Source of the DNA: Jatrophihabitans sp. | Lineage (GTDB): Bacteria > Actinomycetota > Actinomycetes > Mycobacteriales > Jatrophihabitantaceae | DNA length: 12,711 bases | Direction of reading: 5' to 3' | NCBI GenBank assembly: GCA_025966255.1 | Contig: JAOPVG010000337.1 | Span: 1 to 12,711 of the forward strand | In this document: positions 6,070 through 12,020 of the stretch, in pieces | Layout: each line of letters opens with the position of its first letter | How positions within the stretch are numbered: the first letter of the stretch is position 1 | Program-made: the position numbers and the translations under genes | Notes under the pieces: generated by a model | The model's input: the letters and a program-made list of their open reading frames with translations, nothing else | Databases searched by the model: none | Told to the model about the DNA's origin: nothing

Positions 6070-6084
6070 CCGCACGGGGTGCGG
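6070..6084. terminator. Small hairpin between convergent genes
   Basis: CCGCAC, GGG, GTGCGG forms a 6-bp stem directly beside the TetR-2 stop codon and after the secreted-protein gene. There is no T-run on either strand, so terminator function is only a guess. Confidence 0.25.
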
Positions 6085-6723
6085 TCACTCGCGGATGATC
6101 AGTCCGCGGCCGAACACCTCGAGGGTCTGCTCGATGACCGCCTCGCGGGCGGGCGCCGGCAGATCCGACAGCTTGCCGACGAGCAGCTCCGAGAGTCCGT
6201 GCACGATTGCCCACGACGCGATCGAGGCTGGCCCCCGATCGTCGGGGGACAACATCCCGGCCGCCAGCATCTTGTCGAGCGCCCGCTCGAGCAGATCGCG
6301 AGCGGTCAAGCCCGTGCGGCCGGATGCGCGCGCGTTGTCGACCGCCGGCTTGTCCCGAGTGAACGCGACCGCGAACAACCCCGGTTCGGCCAGCGCGAAG
6401 TGGACGTAACCGCGGCCGACAGCCAGCATCTCGGTCCAGGCGTCCGCACGGGCATCACCGGTCGGCCGGCAGCGGTCCAGCTCAGCCTCCATGGCCAGGG
6501 CAAGCCGACTGAGTGCGGCGGCCGCCACCTCTTCGACCAGGTCGGGAAGCGCGCTGAAGTGCCGGTACGCGGCGGTGGCCGAGACCCCCACCCGGCGGGC
6601 CGCCTCCCGTAGGACGATCGCGTCCGGACCGCCCTCGCGGGCCAGCTCCACCCCGGCCTGCACCAGCGCATTGGCCAGATCGCCGTGGTGATACGGCTGC
6701 TTGCCCGGGCCGGGAAGGGTCAC
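6085..6723 (-). CDS. TetR-family regulator TetR-2, divergent from MMPL exporter
   Basis: A 212-residue TetR repressor. Seen: the N-terminal YHHGDLANALVQAGVELA (residues 11-28) typical of the TetR group with a WHG/TetR_C_33-type ligand domain, the HTH core AARRVGVSATAAYRHF (41-56), and a helical C-terminal domain with GRGYVHFALAEPGLFAVAF. It is divergent from the MMPL transporter across a 79-bp gap that contains two near-identical 15-bp palindromes, so control of the pump and of itself is a confident inference. The inducer is probably a lipid-like or toxic compound handled by the pump, but this is not visible. The GTG at 6723 lacks a ribosome binding site; CATAGT lies five bases upstream, so it may also be leaderless. 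Confidence 0.9.
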   Translation of the reverse strand: MTLPGPGKQPYHHGDLANALVQAGVELAREGGPDAIVLREAARRVGVSATAAYRHFSALPDLVEEVAAAALSRLALAMEAELDRCRPTGDARADAWTEMLAVGRGYVHFALAEPGLFAVAFTRDKPAVDNARASGRTGLTARDLLERALDKMLAAGMLSPDDRGPASIASWAIVHGLSELLVGKLSDLPAPAREAVIEQTLEVFGRGLIIRE

Positions 6724-6733
6724 GAGAAACTAT

Positions 6734-6748
6734 GTTGACACCGTGAAC
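6734..6748 (+). promoter_or_regulatory. TetR-2 operator O1
   Basis: GTTGACACCGTGAAC fits the palindrome GTTnACnnnGTnAAC perfectly at its ten defined positions. It contains a consensus -35 TTGACA (6735-6740) directed toward mmpL and overlaps the CATAGT element upstream of TetR-2. Occupation would block both directions. Confidence 0.65.
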
Positions 6749-6760
6749 TTGGGGTGACAA

Positions 6761-6775
6761 GTTTACGGCGTCAAC
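6761..6775 (+). promoter_or_regulatory. TetR-2 operator O2
   Basis: GTTTACGGCGTCAAC again fits GTTnACnnnGTnAAC perfectly. Its centre is 27 bp from that of O1. The two sites are arranged as arms of a larger inverted repeat: 20 bp at 6732-6751 against 20 bp at 6758-6777, 18 of 20 matching. It lies downstream of the -35 in O1, in the likely -10 or start region of mmpL. Confidence 0.65.
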
Positions 6776-6802
6776 ATCGTCTCGCCCCGCGGGGAGCCCG
6801 TC

Positions 6803-8989
6803 ATGTTCTACAGAATCGGAATCGCCGTCGTGGCTCGCGCCCGACTCGTCCTCGGCCTCGCATTCGTCGTGCTGGCCGCATCCGTCGTGCTCGGGATCGG
6901 GGTGTTCGGCCGGCTGCTCAGCCAGGGCTTCGACGACCCCGCGTCGGCGTCGAGCCAGGCCAAGGTGCTGCTCGAGCAGAAGTTCGGCGGCGAACCGGAC
7001 CTGCTCTTCCTCGTCCACGCGCGCAGCGGGAATGTCGATTCCCCGGCCGTGGTGGCCAGCGGGAAGGCGCTCACCGAACGGTTGTCCGCCGACCCACGGC
7101 TCAAGGGGGTGACGTCGTACTGGTCGGTCCCCGCGCCGACACTGGCCACGCGTGACCGCTCGGCCGCGCTCGTCCTCGGCCGGGTCGTCGGAGACGACAC
7201 TGTCGCCGACACGAACGCGTCGGACTTGCTGACCACCTACGCGCACGTCGACGATTCGGCCGTCACCGTACAGATCGGCGGGCAACGCGGAACCGACGTG
7301 GGCGGACAGGTCGGCAAGGACCTCGCCATCGCGGAGGCCATCGCGGTGCCACTGACCCTGATCCTGCTCGTGCTCGCGTTCGGCAGCCTCGTCTCGGCAC
7401 TGCTGCCCCTGGGCATCGGTGTGCTGGCGATCTTCAGTACCTTCGCCGAGCTGAGCATCCTGACGCACTTCACGAGCGTGAGCGTGTTCTCGATCAACCT
7501 CACGACGGCGCTCGGTCTCGGTCTGGGCATCGACTACGCCCTGCTGATGGTCAGCCGGTTCCGAGAGGAACTTGCGACCGGGTCGGAAGTGCCTGAGGCG
7601 GTGGCCCGAACGATGGCCACGGCCGGTCGCACGATCGCGTTCTCCGCACTCACGGTCGCGGCCGCGCTCTCGGCAATGCTCGTCTTTCCGGTGTACTTCC
7701 TGAAGTCCTTCGCCTACGCCGGCGTCGGGGTCACCTTGCTGTCCGCAGCGAGCGCGCTACTGGTACTGCCGGCCGTGCTGGGCGTACTCGGGCACCGCGT
7801 CAACGCGGGCCGGGTGCCCGGTGTGCGCACGGTGCGCAGCGTCGAAGCGCCCTTCTGGGGACGGCTTGCGACGCGCGTCATGCGCCGGCCCGCCCTCGCG
7901 GCGATCCCGGTGTTCGCCGCGCTGCTGTTGCTCGCGGCGCCACTGCTGAACGTCACCTTCGGCACGCCGGACGACCGCGTCCTGCCCAACACCGCCGCCA
8001 GCCATCAGGTCGGCGACACCTTGCGCAACGACTTCGCGACGAAGCCGCAGGTGATCGACGTCGTCATCACGCCCGCCGTTCCGGCGGCCGAGTTGCAGAG
8101 CTACACGCGGCAGTTGAGCGCGGTGCCGTCAGTACAGCAGGCCGTGAGCACAGCGGGCACCTTCAGTGCTGGGCACGCGACGCAGGCGGCGCCGGGCCGC
8201 GCCCCCCTCACCGCGTCCGGGTCGCAGCGAGTGAGCGTGAGCACGGGACTCGACCCGGCGTCGGATGCGGCGCAAAATCTGGTCCGCCAGATCCGCGGGG
8301 TCAACGCGCCGCCCGACACGAAGGTGCTCGTGGGCGGAACGACGGCCCAACTGATCGACTCCAAGCAAGCGATCAGCTCGCACCTGCCGGCCGCGGTGGC
8401 GATCATCATCCTCACGACGTTCCTGCTGCTGTTCCTCTTCACCGGCAGCCTCGTGCAGCCACTGCGGGCGCTGCTCGGTAACGCGTTGACGCTCGGCGCG
8501 ACGTTGGGCGCGATGGTGTGGATCTTCCAGGGCGGTCACTTCGCGTCGGTGCTCGGCTTCACCCCGACGCCGACCAACACGTCCATGCCGGTGCTGCTCT
8601 TCTGCATCGCGTTCGGCCTGTCCATGGACTATGAGGTCTTCCTCATGAGCCGGATCAAGGAACTGCATGATGGCGGCGCGTCGACCGAGGATGCCGTCAC
8701 GCACGGCCTGGCCCGGACCGGGCGGATCGTCTCGACCGCGGCGGCGCTGCTGGCGGTCAGCTTCTTCGCCTTCGGTACGAGCAAGGTCAGCTTCATCCAG
8801 TTCTTCGGCCTGGGTACCGGCCTCGCAATTCTGATCGACGCCACGGTGGTACGTGGCGTGCTCGTGCCCGCATTCATGAAGGTGTTCGGCGAGAACAGCT
8901 GGTACGCGCCGCGGTTCCTGCGTCGCGTCCATGGCCGGATCGGGCTGAGCGAAGCCCCTGAGGAGAGGGTGATGCAGGTCGCTAGCTGA
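6803..8989 (+). CDS. MMPL/RND-family exporter
   Basis: A 728-residue inner-membrane transporter of the MMPL branch of RND pumps, proton-driven exporters of lipids, polyketides or drugs in actinobacteria (MmpL proteins; ActII-3-like in Streptomyces). Seen: TM1 at about residues 14-34, a first extracytoplasmic domain (35-175), a five-helix block with the proton-relay motif GLGLGIDYALL (Asp244-Tyr245), a loop with basic residues, TM7 (365-383), a second extracytoplasmic domain (384-528), and a second helix block with FGLSMDYEVFLMSR (Asp609-Tyr610). Both halves and both Asp-Tyr pairs are intact, so it looks functional. ATG 6803 follows GGGGAG (6791-6796). Length is typical of ActII-3-type pumps and shorter than most mycobacterial MmpLs. 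The substrate is unknown. It is probably repressed by TetR-2. Confidence 0.92.
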   Translation: MFYRIGIAVVARARLVLGLAFVVLAASVVLGIGVFGRLLSQGFDDPASASSQAKVLLEQKFGGEPDLLFLVHARSGNVDSPAVVASGKALTERLSADPRLKGVTSYWSVPAPTLATRDRSAALVLGRVVGDDTVADTNASDLLTTYAHVDDSAVTVQIGGQRGTDVGGQVGKDLAIAEAIAVPLTLILLVLAFGSLVSALLPLGIGVLAIFSTFAELSILTHFTSVSVFSINLTTALGLGLGIDYALLMVSRFREELATGSEVPEAVARTMATAGRTIAFSALTVAAALSAMLVFPVYFLKSFAYAGVGVTLLSAASALLVLPAVLGVLGHRVNAGRVPGVRTVRSVEAPFWGRLATRVMRRPALAAIPVFAALLLLAAPLLNVTFGTPDDRVLPNTAASHQVGDTLRNDFATKPQVIDVVITPAVPAAELQSYTRQLSAVPSVQQAVSTAGTFSAGHATQAAPGRAPLTASGSQRVSVSTGLDPASDAAQNLVRQIRGVNAPPDTKVLVGGTTAQLIDSKQAISSHLPAAVAIIILTTFLLLFLFTGSLVQPLRALLGNALTLGATLGAMVWIFQGGHFASVLGFTPTPTNTSMPVLLFCIAFGLSMDYEVFLMSRIKELHDGGASTEDAVTHGLARTGRIVSTAAALLAVSFFAFGTSKVSFIQFFGLGTGLAILIDATVVRGVLVPAFMKVFGENSWYAPRFLRRVHGRIGLSEAPEERVMQVAS

Positions 8990-9007
8990 GCGCTTGCAAT
9001 AGCTAGC
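8981..9007 (+). repeat. Inverted repeat GCTAGCT / AGCTAGC at mmpL-XRE junction
   Basis: GCTAGCT (8981-8987, ending in the mmpL stop codon) and AGCTAGC (9001-9007) form a perfect 7-bp inverted repeat with a 13-base spacer. It overlaps the XRE gene's possible -35. It could be a weak terminator, or an operator for self-control by the XRE protein. Confidence 0.35.
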
Positions 9008-9023
9008 AGTACTCCGTCACACT
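8994..9023 (+). promoter_or_regulatory. Candidate promoter of the XRE gene (leaderless)
   Basis: TTGCAA (8994-8999), an 18-bp spacer, and CACACT (9018-9023) are followed by six bases and GTG 9030. The -10 is weak, but the spacing to the start codon is the same as in the other leaderless candidates. No ribosome binding site precedes GTG 9030. Confidence 0.35.
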
Positions 9024-9029
9024 GGGCGG

Positions 9030-9455
9030 GTGATAGCCGAGCGGCCGAAAGAGCAGGCGAAGCGCAGCGGTGCCGCAATCGGAGAATTCATCCGGGAGCA
9101 GCGCCAAGCAGGTCAGGTGTCGCTTCGTCAGCTCGCTCGGCTCGCCGGCGTTTCGAACCCGTACCTCTCGCAGATCGAGCGAGGACTTCGCAAGCCCAGC
9201 GCAGAGATCCTCCAGCAGATCGCCAAGGGATTGCGGATCTCGGCCGAGCAGCTCTACGTGCGAGCCGGGTTCCTCGAGTTCCGCGAAGGCAACCAGGAAC
9301 TCGTCGCCGCGATCATGACCGACAAGGACCTCGGCGAGCGTCAGAAGCAGGTGCTGCTCGACATCTATGAGTCGTTCCGGCGTGAGAACGCACAACTGCG
9401 TGCGGAGTCCGACATGGCATCCGCACCCACCCCGGAGCCGGGGGCGGCCGACTAG
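9030..9455 (+). CDS. XRE-family regulator (Rv0474-like)
   Basis: A 141-residue protein with one XRE/Cro-type helix-turn-helix: IGEFIREQRQAGQVSLRQLA (residues 17-36), then RLAGVSNPYLSQIERGLRKP (37-56). The rest resembles mycobacterial Rv0474: QIAKGLRISAEQLYVRAGFLE, then a helical segment with ERQKQVLLDIYESF and a disordered acidic tail. Rv0474 sits directly upstream of hbhA in M. tuberculosis and has been reported as a copper-responsive regulator; whether that applies here is unknown. The order XRE, HbhA-like, DUF2516 is the same here, which strengthens the call. The gap to the next gene is 54 bp with no terminator, so co-transcription is likely. The GTG at 9030 has no Shine-Dalgarno. Confidence 0.88.
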   Translation: MIAERPKEQAKRSGAAIGEFIREQRQAGQVSLRQLARLAGVSNPYLSQIERGLRKPSAEILQQIAKGLRISAEQLYVRAGFLEFREGNQELVAAIMTDKDLGERQKQVLLDIYESFRRENAQLRAESDMASAPTPEPGAAD

Positions 9456-9509
9456 CCGCCCGCTCCACCGCCCTCAATTCGCACCAGTCCCCGAATCAAG
9501 GAGTGACAC

Positions 9510-10088
9510 ATGTCCATCACCAGTGACATCCGTTCGTACGCAGACAACGCCGTCAGCCAGGGCAAGCACGTCATCGACCAGGCCCAGGCGCAGCTCAACG
9601 ATGTGACCGGCCAGGCCAACGAGTTCGTCGGCAAGGCGCGCGACAACGTCTCCGACATCGCCGAGAAGGCGACCGGCGCGGTCAGTGACCTCCGCGTGTC
9701 GGCCGAGAAGGCCGTCAATCTGGACGCCATCAAGTCCGCGATCGAGCCCTACCTGACCCACGCCAAGGGCTACAGCGCGACGGTCACCGACCGGGCCGAG
9801 GTGTTCATCTCCACCCTGAAGAGCGACAAGCGCGTGGCCAAGCTCGTCGACACCGCGGGCTCGGTCTCGGGCGTCGTCGTCGAGACGGTGCAGGAGCGCG
9901 TCGTCAAGCCCGTGCAGTCGCTGACCGGCATCGGCGCCAAGTCGGCCGTGACGCCGGCCCGCAAGCCGTCGCCGGCCAAGGCCACCAAGCCGGCCGAGAC
10001 CAAGCCGGCCGAGACCAAGCCCGCCAGCACGCCGGCGAGCAAGCCCGCCGCCCGCCAGGCGCCGGCGAAGCGCACGACGAAGGCCTGA
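9510..10088 (+). CDS. HbhA-like coiled-coil protein with Lys/Pro/Ala-rich tail
   Basis: A 192-residue protein resembling heparin-binding haemagglutinin (HbhA, Rv0475) in layout and position more than in detailed sequence. Residues 1-140 are predicted long amphipathic helix (many Ala, Asp, Val and Lys, no Cys, no signal peptide). Residues 145-192 form a disordered basic tail with TKPAE repeated (residues 159-168) and then a TKPAS variant. In mycobacterial HbhA the lysine-rich tail is methylated, binds sulfated glycans, and the protein localises to the surface or lipid inclusions. In a non-pathogen an envelope, lipid-body or nucleoid role is equally plausible. The tail here is richer in Pro, Thr and Glu than the KKAAPA repeats of HbhA, so strong heparin binding should not be assumed. 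A good AAGGAG (9498-9503) lies six bases before ATG 9510, suggesting high expression. Confidence 0.78.
   Translation: MSITSDIRSYADNAVSQGKHVIDQAQAQLNDVTGQANEFVGKARDNVSDIAEKATGAVSDLRVSAEKAVNLDAIKSAIEPYLTHAKGYSATVTDRAEVFISTLKSDKRVAKLVDTAGSVSGVVVETVQERVVKPVQSLTGIGAKSAVTPARKPSPAKATKPAETKPAETKPASTPASKPAARQAPAKRTTKA
9984..10028 (+). repeat. 15-bp in-frame tandem repeat in HbhA-like tail
   Basis: Two identical 15-bp units encoding Thr-Lys-Pro-Ala-Glu (9984-9998 and 9999-10013) are followed by a diverged third (10014-10028, Thr-Lys-Pro-Ala-Ser). Such repeats can change copy number by slippage and so alter tail length. Confidence 0.8.
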
Positions 10089-10133
10089 AACCCGCGTAGT
10101 CCGCGCTGGGGGGCAAGCGGATGACACGTGGCA

Positions 10134-10163
10134 GTGCCCCGTCCCGTTCTCGGGACGGGGCAC
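10134..10163 (+). terminator. 13-bp perfect hairpin after HbhA-like gene
   Basis: GTGCCCCGTCCCG (10134-10146) and its exact complement (10151-10163) enclose the loop TTCT. No T-run follows, as is common for actinobacterial terminators. It separates the XRE-HbhA unit from the leaderless promoter of the DUF2516 gene at 10181. Confidence 0.65.
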
Positions 10164-10180
10164 AGTCGTGTCCGCGTCGG

Positions 10181-10186
10181 TACGCT
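10181..10186 (+). promoter_or_regulatory. Candidate -10 of the DUF2516 gene (leaderless)
   Basis: TACGCT is followed by six bases (tctgtt) and GTG 10193. This spacing selects GTG 10193 over GTG 10202. No ribosome binding site and no clear -35 are seen. Confidence 0.5.
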
Positions 10187-10192
10187 TCTGTT

Positions 10193-10501
10193 GTGGACAT
10201 CGTGAATCAGCTCTACTACTGGACCGACCACGTCCTGTACTACGCGCTGATTGCCCTGCGGCTGTGGGCCCTGGCCGACTGCCTGATCCGCAAGTCCGCC
10301 GCGTTCCCCGCCGTAGACAAGCTCACCAAGCCCGCCTGGGTCGCCATCCTGCTCGTCTCCGGCCTGCTCGGGACGTTCTTCAGCTCGCCCTATTCGCCGG
10401 GTTCGTTGATCTCCGTCTTCTCGCTCGCGTCCGTCATCGCGGCCGCGATCTATCTGGCCGACGTCCGTCCCGCCGTCCGCGAGATATCCGACGGCCGCTG
10501 A
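10193..10501 (+). CDS. DUF2516-type small membrane protein (Rv0476-like)
   Basis: A 102-residue integral membrane protein. It opens VDIVNQLYYW and has three predicted membrane helices: about residues 12-32 (with ALRLWALADCL), 48-65 (WVAILLVSGLLGTFF) and 71-90 (LISVFSLASVIAAAIYLADV), with a short basic loop (RKSAAFPAVDKLTK) between the first two. This matches the DUF2516 family that follows hbhA in mycobacteria (Rv0476). Its function is unknown. The start at GTG 10193 is chosen from the TACGCT element six bases upstream; GTG 10202 is the alternative. The 13-bp hairpin between it and the HbhA-like gene argues for its own promoter. The methyltransferase gene follows after 31 bp and is probably co-transcribed. 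Confidence 0.8.
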   Translation: MDIVNQLYYWTDHVLYYALIALRLWALADCLIRKSAAFPAVDKLTKPAWVAILLVSGLLGTFFSSPYSPGSLISVFSLASVIAAAIYLADVRPAVREISDGR

Positions 10502-10532
10502 CGCCGCGGCCCTCGCCGCCGCGCTGCCCGCG

Positions 10533-11354
10533 GTGCGGTGCCCGATCTGCCACGAGCCGTTCCGGCTCGATCAGCGCCGCGTGATCTGCGGCGCCGGCCA
10601 CAGCTTCGACGTCGCCCGCCAGGGCTACGTGAACCTGATCGCGACCGGCACTCCGACTGGCACGGCGGATACCGCGGCGATGGTCGCGGCCCGCGAGCGG
10701 TTTCTCGCCGCTGGGCATTTCGCCCGTCTGGCCGAGCTGATCGGACGACTCGCCGTCGAACGCTCCGCGCCGCAGCATCCCGGGATCGTCGTCGACCTCG
10801 CCGGCGGTACCGGGTACTACCTCGCCGCCGTGCTCGATCGGCTCGTCGGGCGCGTGGGGCTGTGCCTCGACCTGTCCACCCCAGCACTACGGCGAGCCGC
10901 GCGGGCTCACCCGCGCGGTGCGGCGCTCGGCGCCGACACCTGGCTGCGGCTGCCGATCGCGACTCACGTGGCCACGACCGTGCTTTCCGTCTTCGGCCCA
11001 CGCAACGCGGCCGAGATCGAGCGCATCCTCGCCCCCCATGGCTTGCTGATCACCGCGTCGCCCCTGCCCGAGCATTTGCAACAGCTCGTCGGACCGTTGG
11101 GCATGATCGGCATCGATCCGCACAAGGGGCAGCGGCAGGCGGCCACGTTCGAGCGCTTTCAGTCGGTCGGCAGCGACGTGCTGACCTATGAGCTGAGCCT
11201 CGATCACGACGACGCCGCCGCGGCGGTCGCAATGGGGCCGAGCGCGGTGCACGTCGACGCCGCCACGCTGGCCAGTCGCATCCAGGCGCTACCCGACCCG
11301 GTCGCGGTCACCGTCGCGGTGCAGGTCACCACCTACGCGCCGCCGGACCACTAG
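10533..11354 (+). CDS. RlmA-family 23S rRNA (guanine-N1)-methyltransferase
   Basis: A 273-residue SAM-dependent methyltransferase of the RlmA (RrmA/TlrB) family, which methylates N1 of G745 or G748 in 23S rRNA; the G748 type (RlmA-II, TlrB) affects tylosin-like macrolides. Seen: a zinc site at the very N-terminus (Cys3, Cys6, Cys19, His23) in RCPICHEPF, CGAGHSFDVARQGYVNL; SAM motif I VVDLAGGTGYYLA (residues 86-98); SVFGPRNAAEIERIL (152-166); and MGPSAVH (234-240). The GGTGYY form of motif I is closer to RlmA-II/TlrB than to E. coli RlmA, but the target base cannot be fixed. GTG 10533 is the only usable start after the upstream gene and leaves just two residues before the zinc cysteine; a rare start further upstream cannot be excluded. 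Its TAG stop shares four bases (CTAG) with that of convergent TetR-3. Confidence 0.88.
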   Translation: MRCPICHEPFRLDQRRVICGAGHSFDVARQGYVNLIATGTPTGTADTAAMVAARERFLAAGHFARLAELIGRLAVERSAPQHPGIVVDLAGGTGYYLAAVLDRLVGRVGLCLDLSTPALRRAARAHPRGAALGADTWLRLPIATHVATTVLSVFGPRNAAEIERILAPHGLLITASPLPEHLQQLVGPLGMIGIDPHKGQRQAATFERFQSVGSDVLTYELSLDHDDAAAAVAMGPSAVHVDAATLASRIQALPDPVAVTVAVQVTTYAPPDH

Positions 11355-11938
11355 TCGGACGGGAAGGACGCGGCCAGCACAGCTTCCAGGCCGGCCACGA
11401 GATCCTCGGCCTTCGGCGTGCCGTCAGGGTCGAGCATCCACTGCATCGCCAGCCCGTCGCAGGCCGCGATGACGAGCGCCGCCACGGCTCGGCAGCGCGG
11501 CTCGTCGGGCTTCGCGCCGGCACCGATCGAGCGGGCGACGAGCTCGGCGACCATCGCCCGGGCGCGGTCGTAGTGCGCAGCGATCTGCCCGCGGAGCTCC
11601 GGCACGCGCATGGCCTGGGCCAGCGCCTCGACGTAGGACTGCAGGATGCGCCGCCGTGCGGGCAGCCCCTCCAGCGAGGCGACCCAGGTGGCGCCGGCGC
11701 GCTGCAGCGGAGTCGCGTCCGGATCCGACATGGCGAAGTCGGCCAGCTGCGCGGCCCAGTCCTCGAAGGACGCCTCGATCGCCGCGTTGAGCAGGGCCGC
11801 CTTGGAGCCGAAGTGATAACCGATGCTGGCCAGATTCGTGCCCGAGGCCGCGACGAGATCGCGCGCGGTGATGTGGGCGTAGCCCTGCTCCTCCAGCAAC
11901 GTGCGCGCTGCGGCGAGGAGTTGTTCGCGGTGGCCCAC
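11351..11938 (-). CDS. TetR-family regulator TetR-3, divergent from P450
   Basis: A 195-residue TetR repressor, using GTG 11938. Seen: GHREQLLAAARTLLEEQGYA (residues 2-21), the HTH core ARDLVAASGTNLASIGYHFG (25-44) with the typical YHFGSKAALL continuation, and a helical ligand-binding domain containing RRRILQSYVEALAQAM and ACDGLAMQWMLDP. The frame is open for 21 more codons upstream (to 12001), but that extension would cross the operator and P450 promoter and is not TetR-like. GTG 11938 also has TATCCT exactly six bases upstream. It is divergent from the cytochrome P450 gene (82-bp gap) with a palindrome in between, so it likely represses the P450. Its 3' end overlaps the methyltransferase stop codon. 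Confidence 0.88.
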   Translation of the reverse strand: MGHREQLLAAARTLLEEQGYAHITARDLVAASGTNLASIGYHFGSKAALLNAAIEASFEDWAAQLADFAMSDPDATPLQRAGATWVASLEGLPARRRILQSYVEALAQAMRVPELRGQIAAHYDRARAMVAELVARSIGAGAKPDEPRCRAVAALVIAACDGLAMQWMLDPDGTPKAEDLVAGLEAVLAASFPSD

Positions 11939-11944
11939 GGCAGG

Positions 11945-11950
11945 AGGATA
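11945..11950 (-). promoter_or_regulatory. Candidate -10 of TetR-3 (leaderless)
   Basis: The minus strand reads TATCCT, six bases (cctgcc), then GTG 11938. The sequence just upstream is anti-Shine-Dalgarno-like rather than Shine-Dalgarno, which further favours a leaderless transcript. Confidence 0.5.
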
Positions 11951-11961
11951 TCCCGAACGTC

Positions 11962-11990
11962 TAGACAAGCGTCTTATACGTGCGTATACA
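11962..11990 (+). promoter_or_regulatory. P450 promoter with overlapping TetR-3 operator
   Basis: TAGACA (11962-11967, five of six to TTGACA) and TATACA (11985-11990, a good -10) are separated by 17 bp. The palindrome TATACG-TG-CGTATA (11975-11988) overlaps the -10, and a perfect GTCTAGAC palindrome (11959-11966) overlaps the -35. Binding of TetR-3 to either would block the P450 promoter. Which palindrome is the true operator is inferred. Confidence 0.6.
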
Positions 11991-12020
11991 TCGAGGGACA
12001 CGCATACCGGGGAGAGTCCG

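Noticed and set aside
6482..7468. Minus-strand 328-codon frame spanning the TetR-2/mmpL region
   Set aside because: It crosses the divergent operator region and lies in the wrong frame of TetR-2 and antisense to mmpL, with compositionally biased product.
8129..8932. Minus-strand 267-codon frame opposite the end of mmpL
   Set aside because: Antisense to the second membrane half of the transporter; Arg/Glu/His-rich with no domain.
11939..12001. 21-codon N-terminal extension of TetR-3
   Set aside because: It would run through the P450 promoter and palindromes, has no ribosome site, and is not TetR-like; GTG 11938 fits the domain and the -10 spacing.
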